Below, one piece after another: positions 17,272 through 25,502 of a DNA stretch of 64,000 bases. A program made the position numbers and the translations under genes. Positions within the stretch are counted from its first letter, which is position 1. The number at the start of each line of letters is the position of its first letter. The stretch is from positions 1,178,001 to 1,242,000 of the forward strand of contig NZ_CP102798.1 in assembly GCF_028356935.1 (NCBI RefSeq). Reading direction: 5' to 3'. The stretch is from Lysinibacillus sp. OF-1. Lineage in GTDB: Bacteria; Bacillota; Bacilli; Bacillales_A; Planococcaceae. The notes under the pieces were generated by a model. The model had not been told where the DNA came from, ran no database searches, and saw only the letters and a program-made list of their open reading frames with translations.

Positions 17272-18027
17272 ATGGACATGTTACGATTATTGAGAGTGGA
17301 ATGCCTTAAAACAAAACGAACACCTTTTTTGCTGACACATATACTTGTCCCCCTTGCTATTTCTGGGCTATTTCTAGCCTACTACTCCTATTCGCCATGG
17401 GATTTTCAAGGAAAAGTAACTGCCTATTTTCAGGGGTTAGCTTGTGGGCTACCGATTATTATAGGATTAGTATGTGCTATGGCATCTGAGCAAGAAGCAA
17501 ACGCTGGTCGTTTCCAAGGCATGCTAGCTACAACAAACATAAAAATAAAGGCATACATGAGCAAGCTCATCTTATTATTATTGTTTAGCTTTGGAGCCAT
17601 CTTTCTATCTATAGCTATTTTTAGTTTTGGCTTTAGAGAATTATTACATGAAGTAGATTTGAGCTATTCATTTTATAGTATGGCTGCTTGTATTCTATTC
17701 GGCAGTCATGTGATTTTCTATATGTTACATTTATTTGTAAGCCTCCAATTTGGTAAAGGCGCTTCGATTGGTTTAGGTATTGTAGAAGCGCTGTTGGTCG
17801 CCCTATTGCTTACAGGCTTAGGGGATCGTATTTGGCCCTTTTTCCCTTATGGATGGAGCGGTCATTTTGTTTCATTATGGATTTTAACATCGATGGGAAC
17901 CGATTTAACATTGCTCAAAACAAGTATTCAAACTGGCATAATGGCGTGCTTAGGGGGTATCCTATTGACTTTTGCGCTGTCTTGTTTATGGTTTTGGAGA
18001 TGGGAAGGTAGAGCATCTGAAAATTAG
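17272..18027 (+). CDS. ABC-2 type permease, lantibiotic immunity LanG/MutG family
   Basis: Second membrane subunit, 251 residues with six hydrophobic segments. Begins with LRLLRVECLKTKRTPFLLTH, the cytoplasmic lead-in seen in this family. It starts three bases after the previous permease, with a clear SD (GGGAGG) upstream, and is followed after 10 bp by the response regulator. Likely pairs with the upstream permease in the membrane. Confidence 0.82.
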   Translation: MDMLRLLRVECLKTKRTPFLLTHILVPLAISGLFLAYYSYSPWDFQGKVTAYFQGLACGLPIIIGLVCAMASEQEANAGRFQGMLATTNIKIKAYMSKLILLLLFSFGAIFLSIAIFSFGFRELLHEVDLSYSFYSMAACILFGSHVIFYMLHLFVSLQFGKGASIGLGIVEALLVALLLTGLGDRIWPFFPYGWSGHFVSLWILTSMGTDLTLLKTSIQTGIMACLGGILLTFALSCLWFWRWEGRASEN

Positions 18028-18037
18028 AGGGTGAATT

Positions 18038-18697
18038 ATGGCAAATATATTAGTAGTGGATGATGAAGTAGATATTTTAATGTTGATAAAGAATGCACTT
18101 TATAAAGATAAACACTTAGTAACCATTGTGTCCGAACCGACAGAAGTAGGAAAGATGGATTTAGGTTCCTTTGATTTAATTTTGCTTGATGTGATGATGC
18201 CTATTATGGATGGCTTTACATTATGTGGGCAAATTCGGCATGCTGTAGATTGTCCGATTCTTTTTCTTACAGCTAAATCCTTAGAAGAAGATGTGATGTA
18301 TGGTTTAGGCTTAGGTGCAGATGATTATTTGATTAAACCATTTGGCATTGGAGAGCTACGGGCAAGGGTGAATGCGCATATCCGACGGGAAAGCAGAGAG
18401 AAGCGGAACATCCTTTATAGTGATAAAGTTCATTTTAATCTTTCTGGTAAAGAACTGTTTGTTCAGAATGAGCGCATCCTGCTAACTAAAAGTGAGTATG
18501 AAATATGTGAATTTTTAGCACGGCATCGTGGGCAAGTTTTCTCAAAAGAACAGATATACGAATCAATTTTTGGATTTGATGGCAAAAGTGACAGTACAGC
18601 GATAACAGAACATGTCAAAAATATTCGGTCAAAGCTACATGCGTTTGACATAGATGTCATTGATACGGTTTGGGGGATCGGCTATAAATGGAGATGA
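18038..18697 (+). CDS. OmpR-family response regulator (NisR/SpaR type)
   Basis: DNA-binding regulator of 219 residues: receiver domain with acidic pocket DDEVD near residue 8-12, phosphoacceptor Asp51 (LILLDVMMP), Thr in FLTAKS and Lys in LIKPFG; then a winged-helix domain with LLTKSEYEICEFLARHRGQVFSKE split by turns and the end DTVWGIGYKWR. It probably activates the transporter operon on sensing an antimicrobial peptide. SD GAGGGTGAATT precedes ATG 18038. The 3' end overlaps the kinase gene by 10 (or 4) bases. Confidence 0.93.
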   Translation: MANILVVDDEVDILMLIKNALYKDKHLVTIVSEPTEVGKMDLGSFDLILLDVMMPIMDGFTLCGQIRHAVDCPILFLTAKSLEEDVMYGLGLGADDYLIKPFGIGELRARVNAHIRRESREKRNILYSDKVHFNLSGKELFVQNERILLTKSEYEICEFLARHRGQVFSKEQIYESIFGFDGKSDSTAITEHVKNIRSKLHAFDIDVIDTVWGIGYKWR

Positions 18698-20061
18698 TAA
18701 AACCGAGGAAAGGAACACACCTTCATACATTTTTCCTGAGATATTTATTCTTTCTTTGCTTAAGTATCATTTTATTAGGGGCACTATTAATCGGTTTATT
18801 TATGTTTGCTTTTTCAGCTACTATTATTTTGCCAGCCAATTATGCTGAAACACAAATCACTTTAGCGAAAGACCGTATTGCTACAAGCAGTGAGGTCACA
18901 GATGATATGATTCCTGATCTTGTAGACTACGCAGTGATTTCTAATAAGGGGGAATTTCTTTCTGGTACTTTAACAGAAAAAGAGGCTTCCCATGCATGGC
19001 GTTTAAAGGAAAAGGGAGAGACGAAAAGTAATGTTCGATTTTATGCATTTGTTGAGCGAGAACAGGAAGTGTGTATTTTACGCTATGGTTTAGCCCCTGA
19101 GTATCGCTCACCTGTTATGAGAAAATATTTACCTAATCCCCAATTAACGGCTTTACTATTGTTTATTATAGGCGTTATCGTACAGGCAACGGTACTTGCT
19201 GTGCATTTCGGCAGAAGACTTAAACGAAAAATGTTGGGCCTACAAGAAGCCATTGAAAAAATCCAACATCAAAATTTAGATTTTCATATAAAACCATCTG
19301 GGATTCGAGAAATTGATGATATTGCACTCTCCTTTGAGCAGATGAAGGAGGCATTAAATACTTCATTGACACAACAATGGCAGGCAGAGAGAGCACGCAG
19401 AGAACAAATTTCTGCACTTGCTCATGATTTGAAAACACCTCTTACGATTATTAGAGGTAATGCGGAACTTTTATTGGATACTGTTCAAGATGAAGTACAA
19501 AAAGAATACAACACTTATATATTAAAAAATACGCTAGAAATTGAAAAATTCACAAAGCAATTAATGGATATATCCAATATGGAGCAAAGTGTTGGTGGTG
19601 TAAAAACAACTGTAGAGCTGGCTTCATTTATACAACAGCTAGAACAGCAAATGAAGGCGCTTGCTTTAGAAAAAAACCTTGAAGTTAGTGTAGAAAAGGA
19701 TAAACTGCCTGATGCCTTTATGATAGAGGAGGAGCTTTTTTATCGGGCTTTATTAAATTTGATTGTTAATGCTATAGAGCACACGCCACATAATAGCAAA
19801 GTCACTTTATCTGTTCAGGGAGAGGCCGATATTATTCATTTTACTGTGATGGATAGTGGGGCTGGTTTTTCATCGCAAGATTTAAAGAGAGCCACAAAGC
19901 AATTTTATCAGGGAGATCCAAGTAGAAATGCAGCAAATCATCATGGCATGGGGCTTTATATTGCCGAGTCCATCATTCAAAAACATGGTGGAACACTAAC
20001 GTTGGCTAATGATTCAATAACGGGAGGAGGAAAAGTGATAATCACCATTGCGACGTCTTAA
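18688..20061 (+). CDS. Sensor histidine kinase (NisK/SpaK-like)
   Basis: Membrane sensor of about 457 residues. Two transmembrane helices (~residues 17-45 and ~152-172) flank an extracellular sensor region of ~105 residues; HAMP-like linker; H-box LAHDLKTPLTIIRGNAEL with phosphoacceptor His near residue 246; N-box NLIVNAIEHTP; G boxes DSGAGFS and HHGMGLYIAESI. ATG 18694 would give the classic ATGA overlap with the regulator stop and is as likely as 18688. It phosphorylates the upstream regulator. A sizeable extracellular domain differs from BceS-type kinases, which have almost none. Confidence 0.92.
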   Translation: MEMIKPRKGTHLHTFFLRYLFFLCLSIILLGALLIGLFMFAFSATIILPANYAETQITLAKDRIATSSEVTDDMIPDLVDYAVISNKGEFLSGTLTEKEASHAWRLKEKGETKSNVRFYAFVEREQEVCILRYGLAPEYRSPVMRKYLPNPQLTALLLFIIGVIVQATVLAVHFGRRLKRKMLGLQEAIEKIQHQNLDFHIKPSGIREIDDIALSFEQMKEALNTSLTQQWQAERARREQISALAHDLKTPLTIIRGNAELLLDTVQDEVQKEYNTYILKNTLEIEKFTKQLMDISNMEQSVGGVKTTVELASFIQQLEQQMKALALEKNLEVSVEKDKLPDAFMIEEELFYRALLNLIVNAIEHTPHNSKVTLSVQGEADIIHFTVMDSGAGFSSQDLKRATKQFYQGDPSRNAANHHGMGLYIAESIIQKHGGTLTLANDSITGGGKVIITIATS

Positions 20062-20079
20062 TTATAAGATGTCTTTTTT
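20052..20079 (+). terminator. Terminator of the ABC/two-component operon
   Basis: Stem GACGTCTTA-ATTA-TAAGATGTC (one G-U) overlapping the kinase stop codon, followed by TTTTTT. Confidence 0.85.
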
Positions 20080-20104
20080 ATTGTTAGCGATTATTTAGCG
20101 ATCA

Positions 20105-20188
20105 ATCGCGAGTAAAAGTACTGCTACCGTGAGTAAAGACACTGCAATCACGAGTATTCAATGTACAATCGTGAGTAAAAACACAATT
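20105..20188. repeat. Tandem array of four 21-bp repeats (array 2)
   Basis: Four 21-bp units starting ATCGCGAGTAAAAGT, ACCGTGAGTAAAGAC, ATCACGAGTATTCAA and ATCGTGAGTAAAAAC. Same period and core as array 1 at 15684-15767 but more diverged, with C-to-T and G-to-A changes in the CGCGAG core. Confidence 0.8.
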
Positions 20189-20243
20189 AAAGGTTTCATG
20201 TAAAAATTGTAGGGGGCGGTGCGGGCAATGTTCTTTTAAAAAA

Positions 20244-20252
20244 TGCTACAAT
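20244..20252 (+). promoter_or_regulatory. Candidate extended -10 promoter
   Basis: TGC-TACAAT (extended -10) about 25 bp upstream of the small gene at 20277; no good -35. Confidence 0.35.
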
Positions 20253-20276
20253 AAAAGAAAAAAAGAGGCGATGCAC

Positions 20277-20648
20277 GTGAATAACGTCATTGATTTTATT
20301 GCAAAGAAAAAGGAACGTGAAGATCGAAAGCGTGCTCAGGATTTAGAGCGTTATGTAGCTACACAGTGTAATTTTCAGCAACCTGAAAATATTGATGCTC
20401 TTGTAGATGACAAACTGATTGAAGTGAAGGATCATACGTTGTTTCTGGGCTTTCTATCTATTTTAAAAGATGAGCAAATCGAGCCGCTCACGATTTTTCA
20501 AGATGTCTTTACGTTAGAACCTTCTCGTTTTGAGATGTCCTACAATATGAGATGGTGGTCAGTTGTGCAACTGGCGTTTACATTTTTAACAATTCTAAAG
20601 GAAAATGAGCCGCATACATATGCAGATTTTTTAGGTCTCTCCAAATAA
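20277..20648 (+). CDS. Conserved hypothetical protein (~123 aa)
   Basis: I do not recognise a named family. The protein starts with a charged, probably helical segment (VNNVIDFIAKKKEREDRKRAQ), then a mixed alpha/beta-like region and an aromatic stretch near MRWWSVVQLAFTFLTIL. No signal peptide, membrane helix or metal motif is evident, so it is likely cytoplasmic. GTG 20277 is chosen because the SD AGAGG ends eight bases upstream; ATG 20271 is only two bases from it. It stands alone between the tandem repeat array and a long hairpin, so no operon partner suggests a role. Confidence 0.7.
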   Translation: MNNVIDFIAKKKEREDRKRAQDLERYVATQCNFQQPENIDALVDDKLIEVKDHTLFLGFLSILKDEQIEPLTIFQDVFTLEPSRFEMSYNMRWWSVVQLAFTFLTILKENEPHTYADFLGLSK

Positions 20649-20650
20649 TC

Positions 20651-20692
20651 TAGGTATGTGTACGTCTGGTAAAGCCAACGTACACATACAAA
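20651..20692 (+). terminator. Long stem-loop, probable terminator
   Basis: Perfect 12-bp stem GTATGTGTACGT / ACGTACACATAC just after the small gene, with an outer CTAG/CTAG pairing. The T run is poor (GATTTCTTCTT), so termination may be weak or factor-dependent. Confidence 0.55.
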
Positions 20693-20889
20693 ACTAGATT
20701 TCTTCTTCATCTCCTCCATTCAGCTTTACAATGCTCCTTCACTTATTAAGTATTTTCATAGATATTTATAATTTCTCAATAATTTTTACTAAATATTTTT
20801 AAGACCTCCATACTTGCTTAATGTTTGTTTTATACCATTAGGGTTGTAAGCAAATAAAAATAAACCAAAACAAATGGAGGGTCCAACAC

Positions 20890-21978
20890 ATGGCAATTCA
20901 AAAATTGTGGAAAAAAGGTCTAATCGGTGCATTAGCCATTTCCATGTTGGCAGCATGTTCTGACAGTTCATCTAGTGCAAATGAGGTAAACAAGGATTTA
21001 TCGCTTGAAGAAATTACAGAAAAAGCAAAGGAAGAGGGCACTGTTAACTCTGTTGGTATGCCAGATACATGGGCGAACTGGGTGGAAACTTGGGAAGAGC
21101 TAGGAACCGAATATAGCATCAAACACAAGGATACGGATATGTCGAGTGCTGAGGAGTTAGCGAAGTTTGAAGCAGAGAAAGATGATGCGACAGCCGATAT
21201 TGGGGATGTTGGAATTGCCTTTGGACCAATCGCTAAGGACAAGGGCTTAACATTACCATATAAAACTTCCTACTGGGATGAAATACCGGATTGGGCAAAA
21301 GACGATGAAGGAAACTGGATTGTTGGCTATACTGGAACAATTTCATTTTTAACAGATACAAATAATGTAAAGAATGCCCCGACCTCATGGGAGGATCTGA
21401 AAAATGGGGATTATACAGTCAGTATTGGAGATGCATTAACAGCTAACCAAGCGCAGTTTGCTATTTTAGCAGCAGCTATGGCCTTTGGTGGAGATGAATC
21501 AAACATCCAGCCAGGCGTTGATTTCTTTGCTGAATTAGCGAAACAAGGTCGTTTACAGGGGGATCCATCAGTAGCGAACTTAGAAAAAGGTGAAATCGAT
21601 GTAGCGATTTTATGGGATTTTAATGCATTAGGCTATCGTCACCAAATCGATGAGGAGCGCTTCGATGTAGTGATACCAAAGGAAGGATCTGTTACTTCTG
21701 GTTATGCAACAATTATTAATAAATATGCCAAAAACCCTCATGCTGCCATGCTAGCACGTGAATACATTCTATCTGACGCTGGTCAAGAAAATTTAGCAAA
21801 AGGCTATGCGCGTCCGATTCGAGACAACGTAGAACTTCCACAAGATGTAAAGGATTTATTATTACCAGCAGATATGTATACGAATGCACAGCCAGTAAAA
21901 GATCAAAAGAAATGGGAAGAAACAACAAAGCAAATCCCTCAACTCTATCAAGAGCAGGTGTTAATCCATGCAAAATAA
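20890..21978 (+). CDS. ABC transporter substrate-binding lipoprotein (putative organophosphate uptake)
   Basis: Extracellular solute-binding protein of 362 residues anchored by lipid. The N-terminus has a basic start, a hydrophobic stretch and a lipobox LAAC with Cys23, followed by a Ser-rich linker. The body resembles family-1 binding proteins of the iron(III)/spermidine/2-aminoethylphosphonate type (IADIGDVGIAFGP-like segment, NAPTSWEDLKNGDY, SGYATIINKYAKNPHAA). SD GGAGGG precedes ATG 20890. Its end overlaps the phosphodiesterase-like gene by 11 bases, suggesting that enzyme and binding protein act on the same substrate. Ligand inferred from neighbours only. Confidence 0.85.
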   Translation: MAIQKLWKKGLIGALAISMLAACSDSSSSANEVNKDLSLEEITEKAKEEGTVNSVGMPDTWANWVETWEELGTEYSIKHKDTDMSSAEELAKFEAEKDDATADIGDVGIAFGPIAKDKGLTLPYKTSYWDEIPDWAKDDEGNWIVGYTGTISFLTDTNNVKNAPTSWEDLKNGDYTVSIGDALTANQAQFAILAAAMAFGGDESNIQPGVDFFAELAKQGRLQGDPSVANLEKGEIDVAILWDFNALGYRHQIDEERFDVVIPKEGSVTSGYATIINKYAKNPHAAMLAREYILSDAGQENLAKGYARPIRDNVELPQDVKDLLLPADMYTNAQPVKDQKKWEETTKQIPQLYQEQVLIHAK

Positions 21979-22804
21979 CAAAGTGGTTCTTATTGTCATC
22001 GATGCATTGCGCTTTGATACAGCCTGTACACATATGGGATTCTTGCACCATTTAGTGGAGCGTCAGGTGGCTGCTCGCTATAAGATTTGCGCAGAGGTGC
22101 CATCATTATCAAGGCCATTATATGAGACGATTTTAACGGGGACACCCCCTATTGTTCATGGCGTTACTAGCAATATGACGGTACGCTTATCGACGCAGAA
22201 AAGTGTCTTTCATGTCGCGAAGGAGCATGGTTTGTCCACGGCAGCCTCCGCCTATTATTGGGTGAGTGAGCTTTATAATAGAGCACCATTTAACTATATG
22301 GAGGACAGGCTACAGCTTGATACGCAATTACCGATTGACAATGGCTTGTTCTATTTTGAGGATCATTATCCAGATAGTCATGTATTTGCTGATGCAGCTT
22401 GGTTAATGGATCAAAAGCAGCCTGATTTCCTTTATATTCATCCTATGAATGTTGATGATGATGGTCACAAATTTACGGCGGATTCTGCACAATACCGCAA
22501 TCGTGTGTTAGCGATGGATGCTCTGCTCTCATTATTTATTCCAAAGTGTATGGCACAGGGCTATGAGGTAATTGTGACGGCTGACCATGGTATGACAAGT
22601 GATGGTAATCATGGTGGAACAACGCATGAGGATCGTCATGTCCCACTGTTTGTCATTTCGGATTCCGTCAAGGCTGGTATAAAAGAAGAGATTATTTCGC
22701 AATTACAAATTGCACCACTGTGCTGTCATTTATTAAATATGGAGCCTGCGGATGATATGGAGCCCCTTTTGCTAGAAGGTGTGTATACAGCAAAAGAGGT
22801 GTAA
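21968..22804 (+). CDS. Alkaline-phosphatase superfamily phosphodiesterase / nucleotide pyrophosphatase-like
   Basis: 278-residue metallohydrolase of the type I phosphodiesterase/nucleotide pyrophosphatase group. Metal-binding Asp in VVLIVIDALRFD, nucleophile region PSLSRPLYETILTGTPP, then HPMNVDDDGHKF and the hallmark ADHGMTSDGNHGG (second metal site). No signal peptide is visible, so it probably acts in the cytoplasm on the imported compound. It overlaps the binding-protein gene and is followed by a strong stem-loop before the permeases. Likely cleaves a phosphodiester or phosphonate; the exact substrate is unknown. Confidence 0.85.
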   Translation: MQNNKVVLIVIDALRFDTACTHMGFLHHLVERQVAARYKICAEVPSLSRPLYETILTGTPPIVHGVTSNMTVRLSTQKSVFHVAKEHGLSTAASAYYWVSELYNRAPFNYMEDRLQLDTQLPIDNGLFYFEDHYPDSHVFADAAWLMDQKQPDFLYIHPMNVDDDGHKFTADSAQYRNRVLAMDALLSLFIPKCMAQGYEVIVTADHGMTSDGNHGGTTHEDRHVPLFVISDSVKAGIKEEIISQLQIAPLCCHLLNMEPADDMEPLLLEGVYTAKEV

Positions 22805-22807
22805 CTA

Positions 22808-22844
22808 ATAGTAGTCGCTCCTTTTAGGTTGGAGCGACTACTAT
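22808..22844 (+). other. Perfect 14-bp stem-loop within the operon
   Basis: ATAGTAGTCGCTCC / GGAGCGACTACTAT with a nine-base loop and no T run (followed by CCTTCTTGAG). It lies between the phosphodiesterase-like gene and the permeases; more likely an mRNA 3'-end stabiliser or partial attenuator than a true terminator. Confidence 0.7.
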
Positions 22845-22876
22845 CCTTCTTGAGCCGCAAGTAATTATAGAAAGAA

Positions 22877-23722
22877 GTGGTTGTGTTGATATCGAAGCGG
22901 CAGTCCATTGCCTGGCTTTCGCCTTTTCTTGTACTACTCTTATTATTTTTCCTAGTGCCTTTACTGTATATGCTTATTACGAGCTTTCAAAATAGTGAGG
23001 GCTTTACATTAACGCAATACGAGTCCATTTTTACGAACGACTATATATTGCAAGGCTTTAAAAATAGTATTACATTGTCTGTTGTATCGGCTGTTATTGC
23101 ATTAGTAGTCACATTGTTCGCTGTTTATGCCATGATGAAGTTGACTGAGCCAGTACGGGAGAAAATTTTAATACTAACGAACTTAACATCCAATTTTTCA
23201 GGTATACCGCTAGCATTTGCTTTTATCGTTTTACTTGGTAATAGTGGTCTATTTACATTGTTATTTGAAAAATGGGACATTGATGCTTTGACATCCTTTT
23301 CTCTTTATAGCTGGGGTGGTTTATTACTTATTTATATTTACTTCCAGCTGCCATTATCGCTAATGTTGTTATATCCCATTTATGATGGGATTCAGCAACA
23401 GTGGAAGGAGGCAGCAGCTTTATTAGGAGCGTCTATTTGGCAATTTTGGCTGAAGATTGGTTTACCAGTTATGTTACCTGGGATTGTAGGAACGTTTAGT
23501 GTGTTATTTGCTAATGCAATGGGAGCGTATGCCTCTGCCTATGCTCTAACAAGCAGTAATTATAATTTAGTGGCCATTCGTATAGGTTCCTTAATAAAAG
23601 GTGATATTTTTGCTCAGCCAGAGCTAGCTAGTGCCATTGCTGTTATATTAGCAGTGACAATGGTGACAGCCATGCTAATTAGTGAGTGGAGTATCTCTAA
23701 AACAAGGAGGAAAGTAAAATGA
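22877..23722 (+). CDS. ABC transporter permease (first of pair)
   Basis: Inner-membrane permease of ~281 residues with six hydrophobic segments. The EAA loop that contacts the ATPase is visible (EAAALLGASIWQFWLKIGLPVMLPG). Similar to PotB/PhnU-type permeases. Several start codons are possible (GTG 22877, GTG 22883, TTG 22886); the first transmembrane segment begins ~15 residues later whichever is used. ATGA overlap with the next permease shows tight coupling. Confidence 0.87.
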   Translation: MVVLISKRQSIAWLSPFLVLLLLFFLVPLLYMLITSFQNSEGFTLTQYESIFTNDYILQGFKNSITLSVVSAVIALVVTLFAVYAMMKLTEPVREKILILTNLTSNFSGIPLAFAFIVLLGNSGLFTLLFEKWDIDALTSFSLYSWGGLLLIYIYFQLPLSLMLLYPIYDGIQQQWKEAAALLGASIWQFWLKIGLPVMLPGIVGTFSVLFANAMGAYASAYALTSSNYNLVAIRIGSLIKGDIFAQPELASAIAVILAVTMVTAMLISEWSISKTRRKVK

Positions 23723-24504
23723 AAAAGCGAGGCTTGGCTGATTTCTTTTTCCTCTTGTTAGTGGGGTATTTACTATTGCCAGTATTGGCAACGACGCTTT
23801 ATGCATTTGCATCGAAATGGAATAAAACAATATTACCAGAAGGACTTACATTAAAATGGCTTGCCACATTGTTTCAGGATACCGATTTTATCCAGGCATT
23901 TGGCCGTTCTGTGTTATTAGCAAGTGGTGCGGTTAGTATTGCACTCCTTGTCATTGTGCCAGCCATTTTCGTTATTGTTTTGTATTTTCCTACATACGAA
24001 AAATGGATACAGATAGCAGTGGTCATGGTCTATTCTTTCCCTGGAATCATTTTAGCTGTAGGGCTCATTCGAGTGTATAGCCAAATAGGTATACCAATGA
24101 TATTCGTTGTTCTAGGAGCCTATGTGGTGGGGATTCTTCCTTATATCTATCAAGGAACAAGAAATAGTTTAAGAAATATAGATGCAAGGCAGCTACTTGA
24201 TGCGGCCCAATTGCTTGGTGCATCAAAAAGGCAGGCTTTCACAAAAATTTTACTGCCTACCGTTTATCCAGGCTTATTTGCAGGTGCTTTGTTATCATTC
24301 TCCGTCTTATTTGGTGAATTTGTTTTGATTAACCTTGTGGTTGGTTCTCGCTTTGAAACAGTTCAAATTTACTTAATGAAAAAGCTTAGCACAAGTGGAC
24401 ATATTGCAAGTGCAGTTGTTTTTATCTATATCGTGCTAATGGGTCTATTAACATTTGTCATTGCCATTGTAACAAAACGATCGAAAGGTGCTACAAATCT
24501 ATGA
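23719..24504 (+). CDS. ABC transporter permease (second of pair)
   Basis: Second membrane subunit, 261 residues and six hydrophobic segments, with its EAA-like loop DAAQLLGASKRQAFTKILLP. Starts inside the preceding gene (ATGA) behind SD AGGAGG and ends overlapping the ATPase start (ATGA). Forms a heterodimeric channel with the first permease, fed by the lipoprotein at 20890. Confidence 0.9.
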   Translation: MKKRGLADFFFLLLVGYLLLPVLATTLYAFASKWNKTILPEGLTLKWLATLFQDTDFIQAFGRSVLLASGAVSIALLVIVPAIFVIVLYFPTYEKWIQIAVVMVYSFPGIILAVGLIRVYSQIGIPMIFVVLGAYVVGILPYIYQGTRNSLRNIDARQLLDAAQLLGASKRQAFTKILLPTVYPGLFAGALLSFSVLFGEFVLINLVVGSRFETVQIYLMKKLSTSGHIASAVVFIYIVLMGLLTFVIAIVTKRSKGATNL

Positions 24505-25502
24505 GTTATCTTATTATTGAAGGGCTTCATAAAAAATATGGACAAGCAACGGTTTTAAGCAATATTCAGATGAATATCCAAAAGGGTGAATTTATTACAT
24601 TGTTAGGTCCTAGCGGCTGTGGCAAGAGCACCATTTTGCGCATTGTGGCAGGCTTAACAGATGCATCGTCTGGTAAAATTACAATTGAAGGAAAAGATAT
24701 GAGTGGCGTACAGCCAAAGGATCGTCAAGTGGGCATGGTCTTTCAATCCTATGCACTCTTTCCTAATATGACTGTGCAAGAAAATGTTGCCTTTGGTTTG
24801 CGCATGCAAAAAGTCAATGCGGCAGACATCGAGCAGCGTGTTCAAGAAATGCTAGCCCTCGTTCATCTAAGTGAGAAAGCCAATGCTTACCCAAACGAAT
24901 TATCGGGGGGGCAACAGCAGCGTGTTGCTCTGGCACGTGCGTTAATCGTCCGTCCTAAAGTGCTGCTATTAGATGAACCCCTTAGTGCACTCGATGCTCA
25001 AATTCGCAAGAAGCTACAAGCAGATTTACGAGCTATTCAACGTAAGCTCAATATGACAATGATTTTGGTAACGCACGATCAGGAAGAGGCTATGGCCGTT
25101 TCAGACAGAATATTTGTCATGAATAATGGGAGCATTGCTCAAAACGGTACACCAACAGAGATTTATACAAGACCGAATAATGAATTTATTGCAAACTTTA
25201 TTGGGCATTATAATGTCTTTACACGCGAGACTTTAGAAAACATGCTTGGAGAATCTTTAGTCGAGCAAGCCTCTAAATTTGCCATTCGACCAGAAGCACT
25301 GCATCTCAATCAACGAGAAGGAGATATGTGTCTAGTAGGAATCGCTAAACAATCATTAATGAGTGGCAATATTATTCGTACTACATTTGATGGTGAAACG
25401 GTGTTTACAATGGAACAACTACATCAACAAGGCTATTCGATTGAAATGGGCAAATCCTATAACTGTTATGTCGCAAAAGAAGATGTGATTGCACTATCAT
25501 GA
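24501..25502 (+). CDS. ABC transporter ATP-binding protein (PotA/PhnT-like)
   Basis: 333-residue ATPase: Walker A GPSGCGKSTILRIV (~residue 37-50), Q-loop GMVFQSYALFPNMT, signature LSGGQQQRVALARAL, Walker B VLLLDEPLSALD, H-loop VTHDQEEA. The C-terminal ~90 residues form a TOBE-like domain as in MalK/PotA importers, separating it from exporter ATPases. It overlaps both neighbours by four bases (ATGA), so permease, ATPase and regulator are translated as a unit. Confidence 0.93.
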   Translation: MSYLIIEGLHKKYGQATVLSNIQMNIQKGEFITLLGPSGCGKSTILRIVAGLTDASSGKITIEGKDMSGVQPKDRQVGMVFQSYALFPNMTVQENVAFGLRMQKVNAADIEQRVQEMLALVHLSEKANAYPNELSGGQQQRVALARALIVRPKVLLLDEPLSALDAQIRKKLQADLRAIQRKLNMTMILVTHDQEEAMAVSDRIFVMNNGSIAQNGTPTEIYTRPNNEFIANFIGHYNVFTRETLENMLGESLVEQASKFAIRPEALHLNQREGDMCLVGIAKQSLMSGNIIRTTFDGETVFTMEQLHQQGYSIEMGKSYNCYVAKEDVIALS

